Shown piece after piece: positions 46,330 through 57,262 of a stretch of DNA of 64,000 nucleotides. A program made the position numbers and the translations under genes. How positions within the stretch are numbered: position 1 is the first letter of the stretch; each line of letters opens with the position of its first letter. Under the pieces are notes generated by a model that was not told the origin of the DNA, searched no databases, and saw only the letters and a program-made list of their open reading frames with translations. This stretch comes from Manduca sexta. Lineage: Eukaryota > Arthropoda > Insecta > Lepidoptera > Sphingidae. The stretch is from the NCBI RefSeq assembly GCF_014839805.1, contig NC_051124.1:4650001-4714000 (forward strand). The letters are read 5' to 3'.

Positions 46330-47550
46330 TGGATTATACGATAATCACTATCACATCGAAGATAATCCTTTTGTTAGTCCACGGTAACAAAGAAAAATAC
46401 ATTTAAACAACATCTAGATATGTGTGAAAATCTATTCCAAGTAAAAATACCACATAAAATTCTCAGAATCATCCGATCAAGCGTCAAGCAATTCATTATT
46501 GCAAATAAAGATTACCTCATTTCAATATCCGGCCGCGGGAAGACTCCGATTAGGTGGGACAGTTAAAATTTCATCGCAATTAAACACAATAGCTCATTAC
46601 CATGTTCAGAATTTCTAATGAGTTGACATACATCTCTTCCTGGCCACTGAGCGAAATCTTCGCGTTGATAAATATTGTTTACACGGAGTTTCCTACTATT
46701 GCATCATAGTGAGGGTATGACGCGCGTGATAACTGCTTCTGATAAGGCACGTGGAAATATTTGGATATATTTACCCGATAAAATCTAGGGGCTTGTTATA
46801 CTGTCTGTCAGCGTGGCATTTTCCCTTCTGTATCTATGTGACATTTTTATCAGGCTTTGTGGTAATGACGTAATGAATACTTAAATGGTAATGACGTCTG
46901 GTAATGGCGTTATGTTGGTAATGACTCTATTATTCGACCAATAAGTGACTTGCTGCGTCACTCGCTGGTCACCAACATTAGACCAGCATGCTCTTCTGCA
47001 TGTGATGTAATTCCATATATATTATAATTCTCTTTGTGATGTAATCTGGTAACAAAACTCGATATACTTACCCACAATGGAGGGTTTTTCAACATGTTTA
47101 TAATGGTCGCATTACGTTAAGTACAATCCCACCAATAATTGGTGATTTCATTAGTTTACTACCCATATCACTGAAGATTTGTAGATTCGTTTCGGTGGCG
47201 TATGTTGAAAATTTCCGGAAGGGAACCAAACACTACTTATAGGTATAATAATAAGCATAAATGGTCTGGAAATCGTTTTAATGATAATTAAATTTTACAT
47301 AAATTACGAAAGGTATTAGGGAAGTCGGCAGAAATCAGGTTGTGTGGACCCTTCGCCCCTAGTTCGTTTAAACATTTATCAATGGTAAGGTATAAAGTTT
47401 TAACGCCTCTCTGTACGCACGTTCCTATCTCGATTAGTTTTAGTCCCGCTCTAACAGAAGTACAAAGGAATGTTATTCCAACAAAATATATATTATATTG
47501 ATTGGCGTTGGTCGTCCGTATTTTAATTATTATATTTTTTTCTATACGGA
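46330..47550. other. Gene-free DNA
   Basis: No exon is recognised. Repeated GGTAATGAC / GGTAATGGC strings at 46860-46925 form a short degenerate tandem repeat. Confidence 0.45.
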
Positions 47551-47559
47551 CACGACTAA

Positions 47560-47935
47560 GTAACCCTTCATGAGTGACCCCACTGCACCTGATGGTTAGC
47601 GGAGTGGGGTCCGGATGGAGCAGAGGTGCCCAAACAAGGGTTATGTTGGGGTCACTGTGCCTCTTACGACCCCTATCAAAATTATCTGCCTACATTAATA
47701 GGTGAAGTCAAGCCAACATTTTAGTACTTTACTATCATTAAATTTTCATGGACCCCCGTTTACGACTTATGGACCCCCATGTTTTGGTTACGCCAACGTA
47801 GAACCCCGTCAAGTCTCCCATGGTCCCTAGGGGTCTACCTGGACCATTTTGGGAATCATTGAGAGAGAGTACCGACTGACGAGAGATGATTAACACCCGC
47901 CAGATGATGTAACCGGCTTCTTCCAAACCGGATAT
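47560..47935. repeat. Possible transposon remnant
   Basis: The stretch is more GC-rich than its flanks. The inner strings CAACCCTT/AAGGGTTA-like and GTGACCCCA / TGGGGTCAC (about 47573 and 47648) are inverted relative to each other over roughly 80 bp. The following part (47745-47935) carries a 62-codon minus-strand frame of repeat-like composition with no known domain. The class of element is unknown. Confidence 0.35.
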
Positions 47936-48242
47936 ACACTGGCTGATACTTGATCGCGATACCTAGGCCATTATGGTAGGTTTAATATCTTATGTACGAT
48001 AATCTTTATAAGATATATCTACCTGACAAGGTAAAAAAAAATATAAGAAATTATTAATGTCCCCATCGGGATATTGGATAATTCATTTGCGTCATTCTTA
48101 TCAAATTAAATTTTTATCAACATGGTTTATCACTAGAATATATTTTACGTGATTCCTCATTTCATGATCCGGATATTCTCTCTTCCGTTGTACAAAGTCT
48201 CATTTGATAAAAATAAACAAACACGCATCACGCATTTATCTC

Positions 48243-48480
48243 CGAAAAGTACGCAGAGTCGCAATCATGGCACCCACTTTTCGCCAAGTGCGTTCCGTCC
48301 CATGATGTGATAGGGTGCGAACTTATCGTCATAACCTCGCACCCTATCACATTATGGGACGGCACAAATTCCAGGCTCCGGGCTGATACTGAGCAGAAAA
48401 ACCCAAATATCGCTATCTATCCAAGAACTCAGAGCGCTGCCGTACCGCGCATGCAGTACAAGTACGCCGTTGAGGCAGTC
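48243..48480 (-). repeat. tRNA-derived SINE, minus copy
   Basis: Read on the minus strand, a tRNA-like head (GTACGGCAGCGCTCTGAG) is followed by CTCAGTATCAGC, GGAATTTGTGCC, CATGGGACGGAACGCACTTG and AAAAGTGGGTGCC. This is the family of the SINE at 20.2-20.45 kb. Its middle forms a near-perfect hairpin at 48295-48362. A predicted frame on the + strand over it is not a gene. Confidence 0.72.
48295..48362. repeat. 26-bp near-perfect inverted repeat inside the SINE
   Basis: The arms at 48295-48320 and 48337-48362 match in 25 of 26 pairs around a 16-base loop. Each arm contains the string CCCTATCACAT, or its complement. Confidence 0.85.
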
Positions 48481-48733
48481 TTATTTGTCATTTTATTAAT
48501 CAACATGACAATCTACGCCAAAGGAATGGAATATCGCGAATTAATTGTGTAACAAATTAGAAATTTCTCTCAGGTCTTTACTAACAATAGGATTACGAAA
48601 ATGAATGATTCATAATTATTGTGCAAATGCATGGACCACAGGAAACTATAAACACATCAGTTTGTAATTCATAATTATTAATATGTCAAGAGAGTTGTGG
48701 CACCAGAAATAATTATACATTCTTAGGTTATTA

Positions 48734-49117
48734 TTGATCAAAATAAGCGCTACAGGGTGGGCGACGCCGGTCATTCATCCCCTCAACACTTCCTACGCCT
48801 TTTCTGGTGGCAGGAGGGATCAGTCTTCTCGAACTCTCACTCAACGAACTCTTGGCAGTCTCCTTCTGCAACAGGACTGCTTAACAGAAATAAGTCACCG
48901 CACGCCAGGACCACCAACTGTGGACAGTGACTCATACTACAGCCGAAATCTCTTTCGAACTGGTAACCGGCCTGCCCACATTTTTCTTAAAGGAACTAAC
49001 ATTGTAAGTAGAAGGGAATACGCGCAGCCAAACTACCAAAACGTAAGCAAAGACATAAATTTTGATTGTTCGTTCACACCAAATTCACTCGAAATTTTAT
49101 CATTTAATCTTATTTAA
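48734..49117 (+). other. Unexplained 127-codon open frame without ATG
   Basis: This is the longest open frame outside the E(spl) gene and its overlaps. It has no internal methionine, so it could only be an internal exon or a chance frame. A possible acceptor AG at 48754-48755 lacks a pyrimidine tract. A good donor-like string GTAAG is at 49004-49008. The part from about 48755 to 49003 has even composition and is rich in Ser, Thr, Arg and Leu. I recognise no domain. It may derive from a decayed mobile element. Confidence 0.2.
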
Positions 49118-51335
49118 GAAATAAAGCACGCGTGTCCCTGGCTGGCAAGCATGAGAATCGACAAGATTATAATGATAACCTTATTCGCTATCAGTATTGT
49201 ATAATGGCGTGATTGATTAACACATAATCCAGTCATCTACCCGCTATAAAAGAAGAAAACACCTGACTTTTACGTCGCGCCGAGCACGTCTTGGACTTTA
49301 ATCGTTTGACAACAATCATCGGAGAAGCAATAAGATATTTTGTTTGTTTGTCATACCGGATCTAATGGTTGTAAAGCCTATCAGAGTAACAGGTTATTAC
49401 GTTAAGTAGCAACACTGCAAGATAGAACTCACAAAAATACTAATTAAAAAATATAGACCTTTCAGTCTGTACATTTTTGATACATCATCGGGAAATTATG
49501 CACAAATTAAAAGAATCGCATATAGAGTGAAATATAATAATTGACAAAATAATCGGAACCACATGATAATTGCATACATAAATGATTTTATTATAAATAA
49601 CGCTCTCTCTCTTCCTGACTAATCTTCCCACATAGTGGTGGAGTCAGCTTTCTTCATATTTTCATTCCACTTCGCCCTATTCATGTTGTCGTCATCGGAA
49701 CCTTTGCAAGCTATCATGTCGCATTGCAACACATTGGCCAGTGTAGTTTTGTTATAAATAACGCTGCGTAAACAAAATTCCACATATAGGAGCGAGTCAA
49801 TCAGCCAGAAATACTTGAGATAAAGACGTACGCGGCTACAGCCTGTGCTCGCAAATGGAAAGTTTGTCAGCGTGATTGATAACGCGTGGTCCGCGACAGT
49901 AAATAAGGATATTAATCATCGCTTAATTGGTATCATTTGTTATTTAAACAGGTACAGACGATTATTGTAAAGATGAATGCGATGATGTGTCCGACAGACA
50001 CTAAGTGGTGTACATACATGGATGGAATCTTCCATATTAATTAATTATGTCTGACACTCTGATCTTATTCTTTAACTTCGGACTTTGCTGGCTAGAAAGC
50101 TATGTCAAGTGAATTGACTAAAGAAATAGTTTCTACTACTCGATTAATACTTTATATTGAAATAGAAATTCATCGTTCATCGGCCGCAAAATGACAAAAT
50201 ATTTGGACATACTTCAACGGAATTGCACTTCTATTGCACTGGAAATTGGTACCTAATAACATGGCTTGAGCCGTCGGTAGAAACAATCTGATTAATTCAA
50301 GTTTATTAGTAGGAGATAATCGGATTTCAAGTCATGATACTGGAATCAAATTATCTATGTCATCAATCAACAAAAAATAGATACGGTTTGTTTGTGATTT
50401 TCGAATTTAATTATTAATTTTCCTGTTAAAACTTTTATTAAATATTTTATTAATAAATACTTAATTTTTAATGATCTGATAAAAACAAGGTCTGACAATA
50501 CTGTCTTCAAGCAAATTTCAGATGATATTTACTTAAATTTCATACGTCAATACTCATGGAGTGATTGAAAAAAAAATTACTTCCAAACGACTTCAATACT
50601 ACGAATAAAAATTCAAGACTGTTAGGACCTTTTTCATAATATCTGAGTAAACGCTAATCGACAAATATAATATAGGGTCGCAAAATACAAAATGCAAGCT
50701 CCGAAAGAAATGGAAAACAAAAGAGCACATTCAGTCCTTATTAACTACCTACGTGTTGACATTGGCGTAGCACAGCAACCCAGTGCCATTAAAATGAAAA
50801 AAAAACTACGCGAATATTGTAAAACAGGCTCTTAAATTAATATCGTAAGATATAAAATATCAGAAATTTATACTTTTGAAGCCATTATCATTTTTTGATA
50901 ATATTGTATTTATGTATCATGTTATGATAAAAAATTGGGTCTCTGATTTTCGAAATCGATAAAACCTTTTTCGATTCTATATAATATCGCGTTATGTTAT
51001 GGGTATTTGGTATTATCTACACAATATAGTGACCTATAATATAGTGGCATAGCATGTATTGTAGATAGCAACGGGGCTCTACAAATTTGTATCATATCTG
51101 TCTTTATATATTAAGGTTTTCCACCCTCGTGATTCGTATTAAATTACTATCCTTATCCTAGAAGGATTTAAGCAACAAAGCCATCGGCTTTAATAATCAA
51201 TTGCTATTAAATAATATCATAAATAATACTTATGTAAGAAAAATATTATCTAACAGCTTGGTTTGTGTGGTGGTGAAGAGTAAATACCCTTCATTTTTTG
51301 AATATAATGAAATGATTAATGACGAGTAACTCTTG
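49118..51335. other. AT-rich gene-free DNA
   Basis: Contains one isolated Su(H) match TTCCCACA at 49625-49632. Otherwise nothing is supportable. Confidence 0.5.
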
Positions 51336-51339
51336 CTGT

Positions 51340-51615
51340 ATGCGGTGGCTCTTGATAGAACTCTTTCCTCCTTCTTAGCGGTCTTCCTCTACCCACAAAG
51401 AGAGAGGCAGGAAGGTGTCATCGCTATGGGTGTATTGCTAATGTAATTCGGTAATAAGGAGGTTTGTGCTTTTATCTCCGACCCTTAAACAAACTCTCCT
51501 TTACTTCAAATGTGCGCACTCGTACAGAAGCGCATCTATCCTCAAGTTTCTTGCAAAAAACCCTCTTATACTATTAAATAAATCTTTTCTTTCAATAAAT
51601 CTTTTCTTTCTTTCC
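51340..51615. repeat. Probable dispersed repeat with short tandem end
   Basis: GC-richer stretch with GGCAGGAAGGTGTCATCGCT and an end at 51573-51610 where AATAAATCTTTTCTTTC is repeated twice in tandem. The overall make-up is repeat-like, but no second copy is in the window. Confidence 0.4.
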
Positions 51616-51619
51616 TTTG

Positions 51620-52000
51620 TAAATGTATAACAAACAGATATTCACACGGCAATCTGAAGTAAAATTTCCTAAAACTGCGAAACACTAGGCCGATGATTGA
51701 CTTAGTAGCATTGCGCTGTAGACTTTCAAATTATATAAGCATGTAGGAACGAACCGACCGAACAAACAAATTTTATTACAACGTAGTTGATTTACACCAA
51801 AATAAAGTCCGCACGCGACAAAAGATAACAACGCTCAAAAGTCACGCCCTAAAATGGTAGAATTATCTGCTGATAAGGCCCGGACCACTATCACAGCTAA
51901 TGGACCGAGATGGCTTCGAGAAAATTCTAAGATGAAAGGATTTTGTTACGGACTTGACCTTAGCACGTAATTAAACAAATATAAAAACGAAATTTTAAGT
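51620..52000. other. Gene-free DNA
   Basis: No supportable feature is seen. Confidence 0.5.
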
Positions 52001-52004
52001 CTTA

Positions 52005-52130
52005 TTAGCTCCATTAGTTACACTGGCTACAATGTACCACAACACAACAGTGACTACACACTGCTGCTTAGCCGCAGAAATAGACTTTGCGATAATTCCT
52101 ACCCAAGGGGACTCTCAATAAACAGACTTT
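52005..52130 (-). repeat. Dispersed repeat family X, partial copy 2
   Basis: GTTACACTGGCTACAATGT and ACTACACACTGCTGCTTAGC match the minus-strand form of the repeat at 37.4-37.7 kb. Only the middle part is present. Confidence 0.65.
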
Positions 52131-52820
52131 ATTATCCTTAAGTGATTTTTTAATTTTAAACTTATCTCGTATTCATTTTACGATTGTTTGACATGGAGTA
52201 CTTAATTACTTTATGATAGTAAATTAATTAAAACAAAACAAGGAAATCGTTTTTATCACGTAGGCGACAAGATTGATCGCTAGCACTATGAGTATTATTA
52301 ATGTTATCTTATATCTAATGCTAGACAAGTTTTGGTTATCAAAACAAGCAAAACTGCGACGTATAAGCCATAGATAGTTTATAAAAATTCCAAATCGTAG
52401 TTCCCTATTGCCTTTTTGTAGTAAATGAGGTTTTATACAGTCAAAACCCACTTAATTCCTATAAGGCAAGTAACGTATCCATAATTCGTTTGTTACTTTG
52501 TGTATTAATCGGTGGTAGAGAAATAAATTTCTGGTTTTTGCGTCCGCGCGTTAGTCGGCGGCTTATGTTTAATCAAATATGGTCCCAACACGTGAGAGCA
52601 GATTTCAGGTTCGGTAAAATTCACCGAAAAGTTACCCTACACAATTTGTGGTACTAATATTATGCATAAATAAGATCAGATCTGCAAATCGTTCTATTGA
52701 TGATATTTTACATCAATTACGAAAGGGAAGCCGACAGGAATCGACTTATAGACATCATTCGCCAGTAGCAGATGTGACACAATAATTCCGAGTTGCGACT
52801 GAGTAATATTTAAGATGGAA
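52131..52820. other. AT-rich gene-free DNA
   Basis: No gene recognised; a 75-codon minus-strand frame is unremarkable. Confidence 0.5.
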
Positions 52821-52824
52821 AAAC

Positions 52825-52930
52825 CCAATCACAATCATTTTGGTCCGACCCGGGATTCGAACCCAGGACCTAAGCGCGGTAGTCGTACTCGTACTGTGTA
52901 CAATTACAACTACACCACCGAAACAGTCAA
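52825..52930 (-). repeat. tRNA-derived SINE head
   Basis: On the minus strand the sequence reads GGTGGTGTAGTTGTAATTG and further on CTGGGTTCGAATCCCGGG, a perfect B-box context. The spacing and the lack of a cloverleaf in the middle argue for a SINE rather than a working tRNA gene. The 86-codon frame over it is an artefact. Confidence 0.6.
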
Positions 52931-53284
52931 AAAATAATAGGGATAGACGGAACGACTGGTACACTCTAAAATTTCGTGTCACTGCAAATACGTGCTTATA
53001 AGAGTTCATTAACAAATTGTTTTCAATAATTAATGGTCACAATTTAAATAATTGCATCACACTAACAAAGTTGAACTATAGACAAGTATAATTAATGGTA
53101 ACAAGTAATCAAATACTATTTATAATGTAAAGTTTTGTTAAAACAATGCGGCATTCAATTTGGTTTTATATATTTTATTAGAATAAAAAAGGCAAGTTGT
53201 TGGGAAGTAGAATTTAAAAAACATCGTAGGTAATGCGACGTGCGATTGATAGCAGTTTTTCAATATATTATAAATATTTTTATG

Positions 53285-53550
53285 GCTTTAAATGACGAGA
53301 CGAGCCCGCCATTCGCCTGATGGTAAGCGATACGACCGCTCATAAACAGCATAAATACCATCCAACAAGGTATGTTGAATCTTGAATAACAAAGTATTGT
53401 TTGGTACTCCACTGCGCTCGACATCCTGAGACATGAGATGTTAAGTTTCACTATATCCAGTAGTTACACTGGCTATAATGTTCTTCAAATCGGAACACAA
53501 CGGTGACTACACACTGCTGCTTGGCGGCAGAAATAGACATTGTGGTAGTA
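53285..53550 (-). repeat. Dispersed repeat family X, copy 3
   Basis: On the minus strand it shares with the 37.4-kb copy AAGCAGCAGTGTGTA, TTAACATCTCATG, GAGCGCAGTGGA, CCAAACAATACTTT and GTATCGCTTACCATCAGGCG. This is the best of the three copies for defining the family. Confidence 0.75.
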
Positions 53551-53555
53551 TATTA

Positions 53556-54215
53556 ATTCACATCCTATCACGAATAATAGGCTACCCTGGTGAATATTGT
53601 TTACAATGGAAGAACTGTTCAATGTAGAATCATTATAAGTATTATGTAATGCTAATATTGTCAGCGTACCTAATCAAATTGCCCTATTCCGTCTATGTAA
53701 TCCAGGACAGCAATGGTAGCGATTTAAGTAAATAAGGGATTTTATGACTCTTTTCTTACAAACATTCTTCAATTAGAACGCCCACAATAGCTAAAAGATT
53801 GATGCCCGTTGACTATATCTACATTTTATTTATAAATCGTACAGCACGCACAAAAATTTTACATTATTTAACACAATATTGTATTTTCCTAAAATTTTAT
53901 TCTTGTAAATTATAACAGTAGATAATAATTGATATTCTATGCGTCTTCTTATTTCACTCAAGTTTATATTTCATCATCGTATTACTGTGTGCACTTTGAA
54001 ATAGGTAGTATTTTGACAGAAACATTATCAAACAAAACGATTGATCCGTGCCTCGTCATGCTCACGGATTCAAAAAAACCCATGACTTTAAATAATTTGT
54101 TTAATAATGTAGTTAATGGATATTAAAAAGTTAAATAACAATTAATAAAGAGCACACATTTTAACACTTCCCATTGAAGGTTTAGGTTGAGGTATAAACC
54201 TCCATATTTATAACC
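53556..54215. other. AT-rich gene-free DNA
   Basis: No supportable feature is seen. Confidence 0.5.
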
Positions 54216-54224
54216 AACTGTAAC

Positions 54225-54425
54225 CAATCTTACACCAACTTTCGCCTGCGGCATCGCCCGCGTGAAAAGGTTCTCGGATAAATATTATCCCGGTATAAAA
54301 AGTTGCTTATAGCACTCAAGAATCAGGAGTAATGTAGCTTCCTATTAGTAGAAGAAAATTCAAAATCGGTTTAGTATTTCCTGAGATTAGCGCGTTTTAA
54401 CTAACAAACTCTTCACTTTTGTATA
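54225..54425 (+). repeat. LINE 3'-end-like repeat, copy 1
   Basis: CATCGCCCGCGTGAAAAG, AAAATCGGTTTAGTA and CTGAGATTAGCGCG are strings I know from the tail of a common lepidopteran (probably RTE-type) retroelement. The subclass is from memory and not certain. Confidence 0.6.
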
Positions 54426-54429
54426 TTAA

Positions 54430-54920
54430 TATAGATTATATTATGACAATATTTAATTAATACAAAACTTTATTGCTATAAAAATACACGAGAGTTTTTA
54501 GAGAAAAGTATTTATTTCATTTACTATGCTTTATAAGCCACGACATCATTTCGTCATATTATGTTCGATAAAAAAAATACGTGTAACGACTACGGACATT
54601 TTTGTATTTTTTCCTTAAATGTTTTCAGCAAACAAGATATTAATCAATTTCAAACTTCTCTGAAGTCGATTAACGTTACAATACTTGTTTACTGATAAAT
54701 CCTGTTCGTTGTTAGCCGATGTTGAATATATTTAGTAAATTATGTTAATAAAAATGGATTATTGACTTCATATGTGACGTGTAAACTAAATAAGCCGGTT
54801 TAAAAAAATACAAAATATAAGTCTGATAGACGAGTAAATGAATCCGATTATGAGCTTCATTAGTAATTAGTATTTAATAATTACTTGTTCCAAGCATCAC
54901 CGTTATAGAACCTTATAGAA
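54430..54920. other. AT-rich spacer between repeat copies
   Basis: No supportable feature is seen. Confidence 0.5.
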
Positions 54921-54924
54921 TTAG

Positions 54925-55045
54925 ATGTTGCTTACGGCTCCAGCCACGTGAAAAAGTTTTTCTGGGATATTACGAAAAAAAATAACAATCGATGTAGTAG
55001 TTCCTGAGATTAGCGCGTTCAAACAAACAAACTCTTCAGCTTTAG
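54925..55045 (+). repeat. LINE 3'-end-like repeat, copy 2
   Basis: GTAGTTCCTGAGATTAGCGC followed by GTTCAAACAAACAAACTCTTC matches the tail of copy 1 at 54.2-54.4 kb in the same orientation. Shorter and more decayed at its left end. Confidence 0.6.
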
Positions 55046-55264
55046 CCACAGCTAACGATTGACTTATAACCTTTGGTTTTTTATAACACTTAATTTCTCT
55101 AAGAGAAATTATTGTTATCAATATTCTGACAAAAATTTCATACCGAAAACGGAGGCGAAAATTTCCTTGTCATATTACATGTTCAGACAGGGTAAATATT
55201 TTAATCAATAATTGCGTATGATTATTGCAAGCCTAATTTATCTTAATAATTAATCCGACTAAAT

Positions 55265-55815
55265 GAGGCGTTCGGAGCGCCTTCTGGGCCAATATTTCTA
55301 GTTGGAATTCCTAGCCTGGGACCAATAGTTCCATGGAGAAATAGCAAATGAATGTAGTGACCCAGAGCCTATCGTACATGGTTCAGCCGGGCTTGATGAC
55401 TCGGCCGATGTAGTACTATAACATAGGCAAACATAATTTTGAGAACTGCCGGAGTTCCAAAGTCTCTCGTTGGGCGACACTATATCGGACTATACTGTAC
55501 TATCAGGTGGATTGATAACATTATTGGAATTTGATAAGTACATCGCGGCTATGACGGCTATCGAGAACTCATGAGTCAGCACTATAGTTGGACGACGCGT
55601 GCGGTGCCACACCCGAGGAAGACAGTGAAGTCAGGGGAGAAGGAAGAGAAAAGTTGATCACCCCACAGCAATTGATACAATTATGCCAGCCTGTTGGAAC
55701 AGGATATACAGTCTGATCCCGGAACGCGACAGTTACGTGAGCCACTATGGCGGGTTTTAACACCCTGTGTACGATGGTCCGCCCGAATAGGCGGATATAA
55801 AATATATTCTACCAC
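55265..55815 (+). repeat. Non-LTR retroelement remnant
   Basis: GC-rich block with interrupted frames and the end string ATAGGCGGATATAAAATATA, followed by CTACCACCAGCA. The block resembles the 3' part of lepidopteran non-LTR elements, in which the last lines of the coding region precede such a string. No intact domain is readable. Several 60- to 99-codon frames on both strands overlap it and are not genes. Confidence 0.45.
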
Positions 55816-55819
55816 CAGC

Positions 55820-57085
55820 ATAATATATGTCAGTCGTAATAATAACGCTTTCCTCTCGCATCAACAGTCAAAATATATACTTAGCATGTTTTGTTTGCAT
55901 TTATGTATCTGTATGTTTAATTATAATAATATTATTACTTTTTTCATACAAATACAACCAATACAAGGTTTGTGTAATATTTTATTGGTGTGAGAACTTA
56001 TGTGCCAGATTTTGATATTTTAACTATACTTTGACTTAAATTTAATAGTTTATCCTAAATAACTGGATAATGATGGGACTCTTGTATTCAATTCTTAATG
56101 GTTATATATCCACTTTGACTCTTATTCGGAGAATTGAATTTCCTCATATTAAGCAGCGAGTCAAACTTGTATGTACATACTTGTGTGATGAAATATACTC
56201 ATATTTTAAACCAGCATAATAATCTCCTACCCTAAAAAAAATACTGCAAATAGTACCTATAATTATCTAGCTACATCAAAGACTAATCCTTGGCATTATC
56301 AAAGATAAGTGTAATTAAATATAATTTAAACGTTCCTTGGCTTAGCAACGCGTAGGCAAAGTTAAATGTTGGTAGCATTGCAAATGGTTTAATAATTACA
56401 AAGAGAGATCAATAGGTGACATAGCGACGGTTGCCAAACGATTGTGATGAATCCAACCGTCACAACCTTATCAATTACAACATATCTTATTATATTACAA
56501 AATTACAAATGAGTTTGTCTGTGCTTTGTACATCGAAGACTGTTTTAAAATCGCCGTGTAAGATTTTAAATATTTTATGTTTGTGTTTTTAAATATAGTA
56601 AATTAAATAATGTAATTGAAAAGTTACCGTACATTAGCTAATTAAAAAAGAAATAATTACGTAGTGAGTAGGCTAATTGTGAATGTAAATAATGTATTTT
56701 TGATATGTTTAACATTTTGTTGGAATATCGGTGTGTTTGTTCATTGGGAAGGTAATCACGCAAAAGCCTCTTGTATTTTAAACGCATATATATTTTACGT
56801 ACCTCATGCGCATTATACATTATATATATGTATATCTCATACGCCTTATACAGGGTGGATTTTGGAGACGGGGCAGTAAGGGCTGGTACCTTACCCGCTT
56901 TAGCTACAAGAATATTTTTTTAGGAGTCAGTTCATCAATTTTAAATATATTGAGATCTTCATTCACATAATATTAAAAAAATATATACAGTTAACAAGAA
57001 AATGTGCAATGTTCCTAAGAACATTTTTGATACAACATACAACAGTTCAATCAACAGTTCAGTACAATCTTTTTAATCCTTAAAT
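55820..57085. other. AT-rich gene-free DNA
   Basis: A relaxed Su(H) match TGTGAGAA is at 55989-55996. The small frames in this stretch are unremarkable. Confidence 0.5.
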
Positions 57086-57089
57086 TATG

Positions 57090-57262
57090 ACCGCCCGCTC
57101 GTTTCGTTCCTAGTTATTTTAAATCCATCCAAAGGTTGTCTGGAAGAAATCGCCGATAGCGATAAGACCGCCATTTGCACTTCCTATTATTTCATCATCT
57201 CTGTTGTATATTTATTATTCCTTACGGTTTTGATGTACATAAAGAGTTTAAATAAATAAATA
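57090..57262 (+). repeat. LINE 3' end (CR1/jockey-like)
   Basis: AAATCCATCCAAAGGTTGTC, then TGGAAGAAATCGC, GCGATAAGACCGCCATTTG and a terminal AAATAAATAAATAAA repeat. This is a very familiar lepidopteran LINE 3' end. Clade from memory. Orientation + by the terminal AAAT repeat. Confidence 0.7.

Noticed and set aside
52825..52930. tRNA gene
   Set aside because: There is a B-box, but the rest does not fold as a cloverleaf of normal size; a SINE is more likely.
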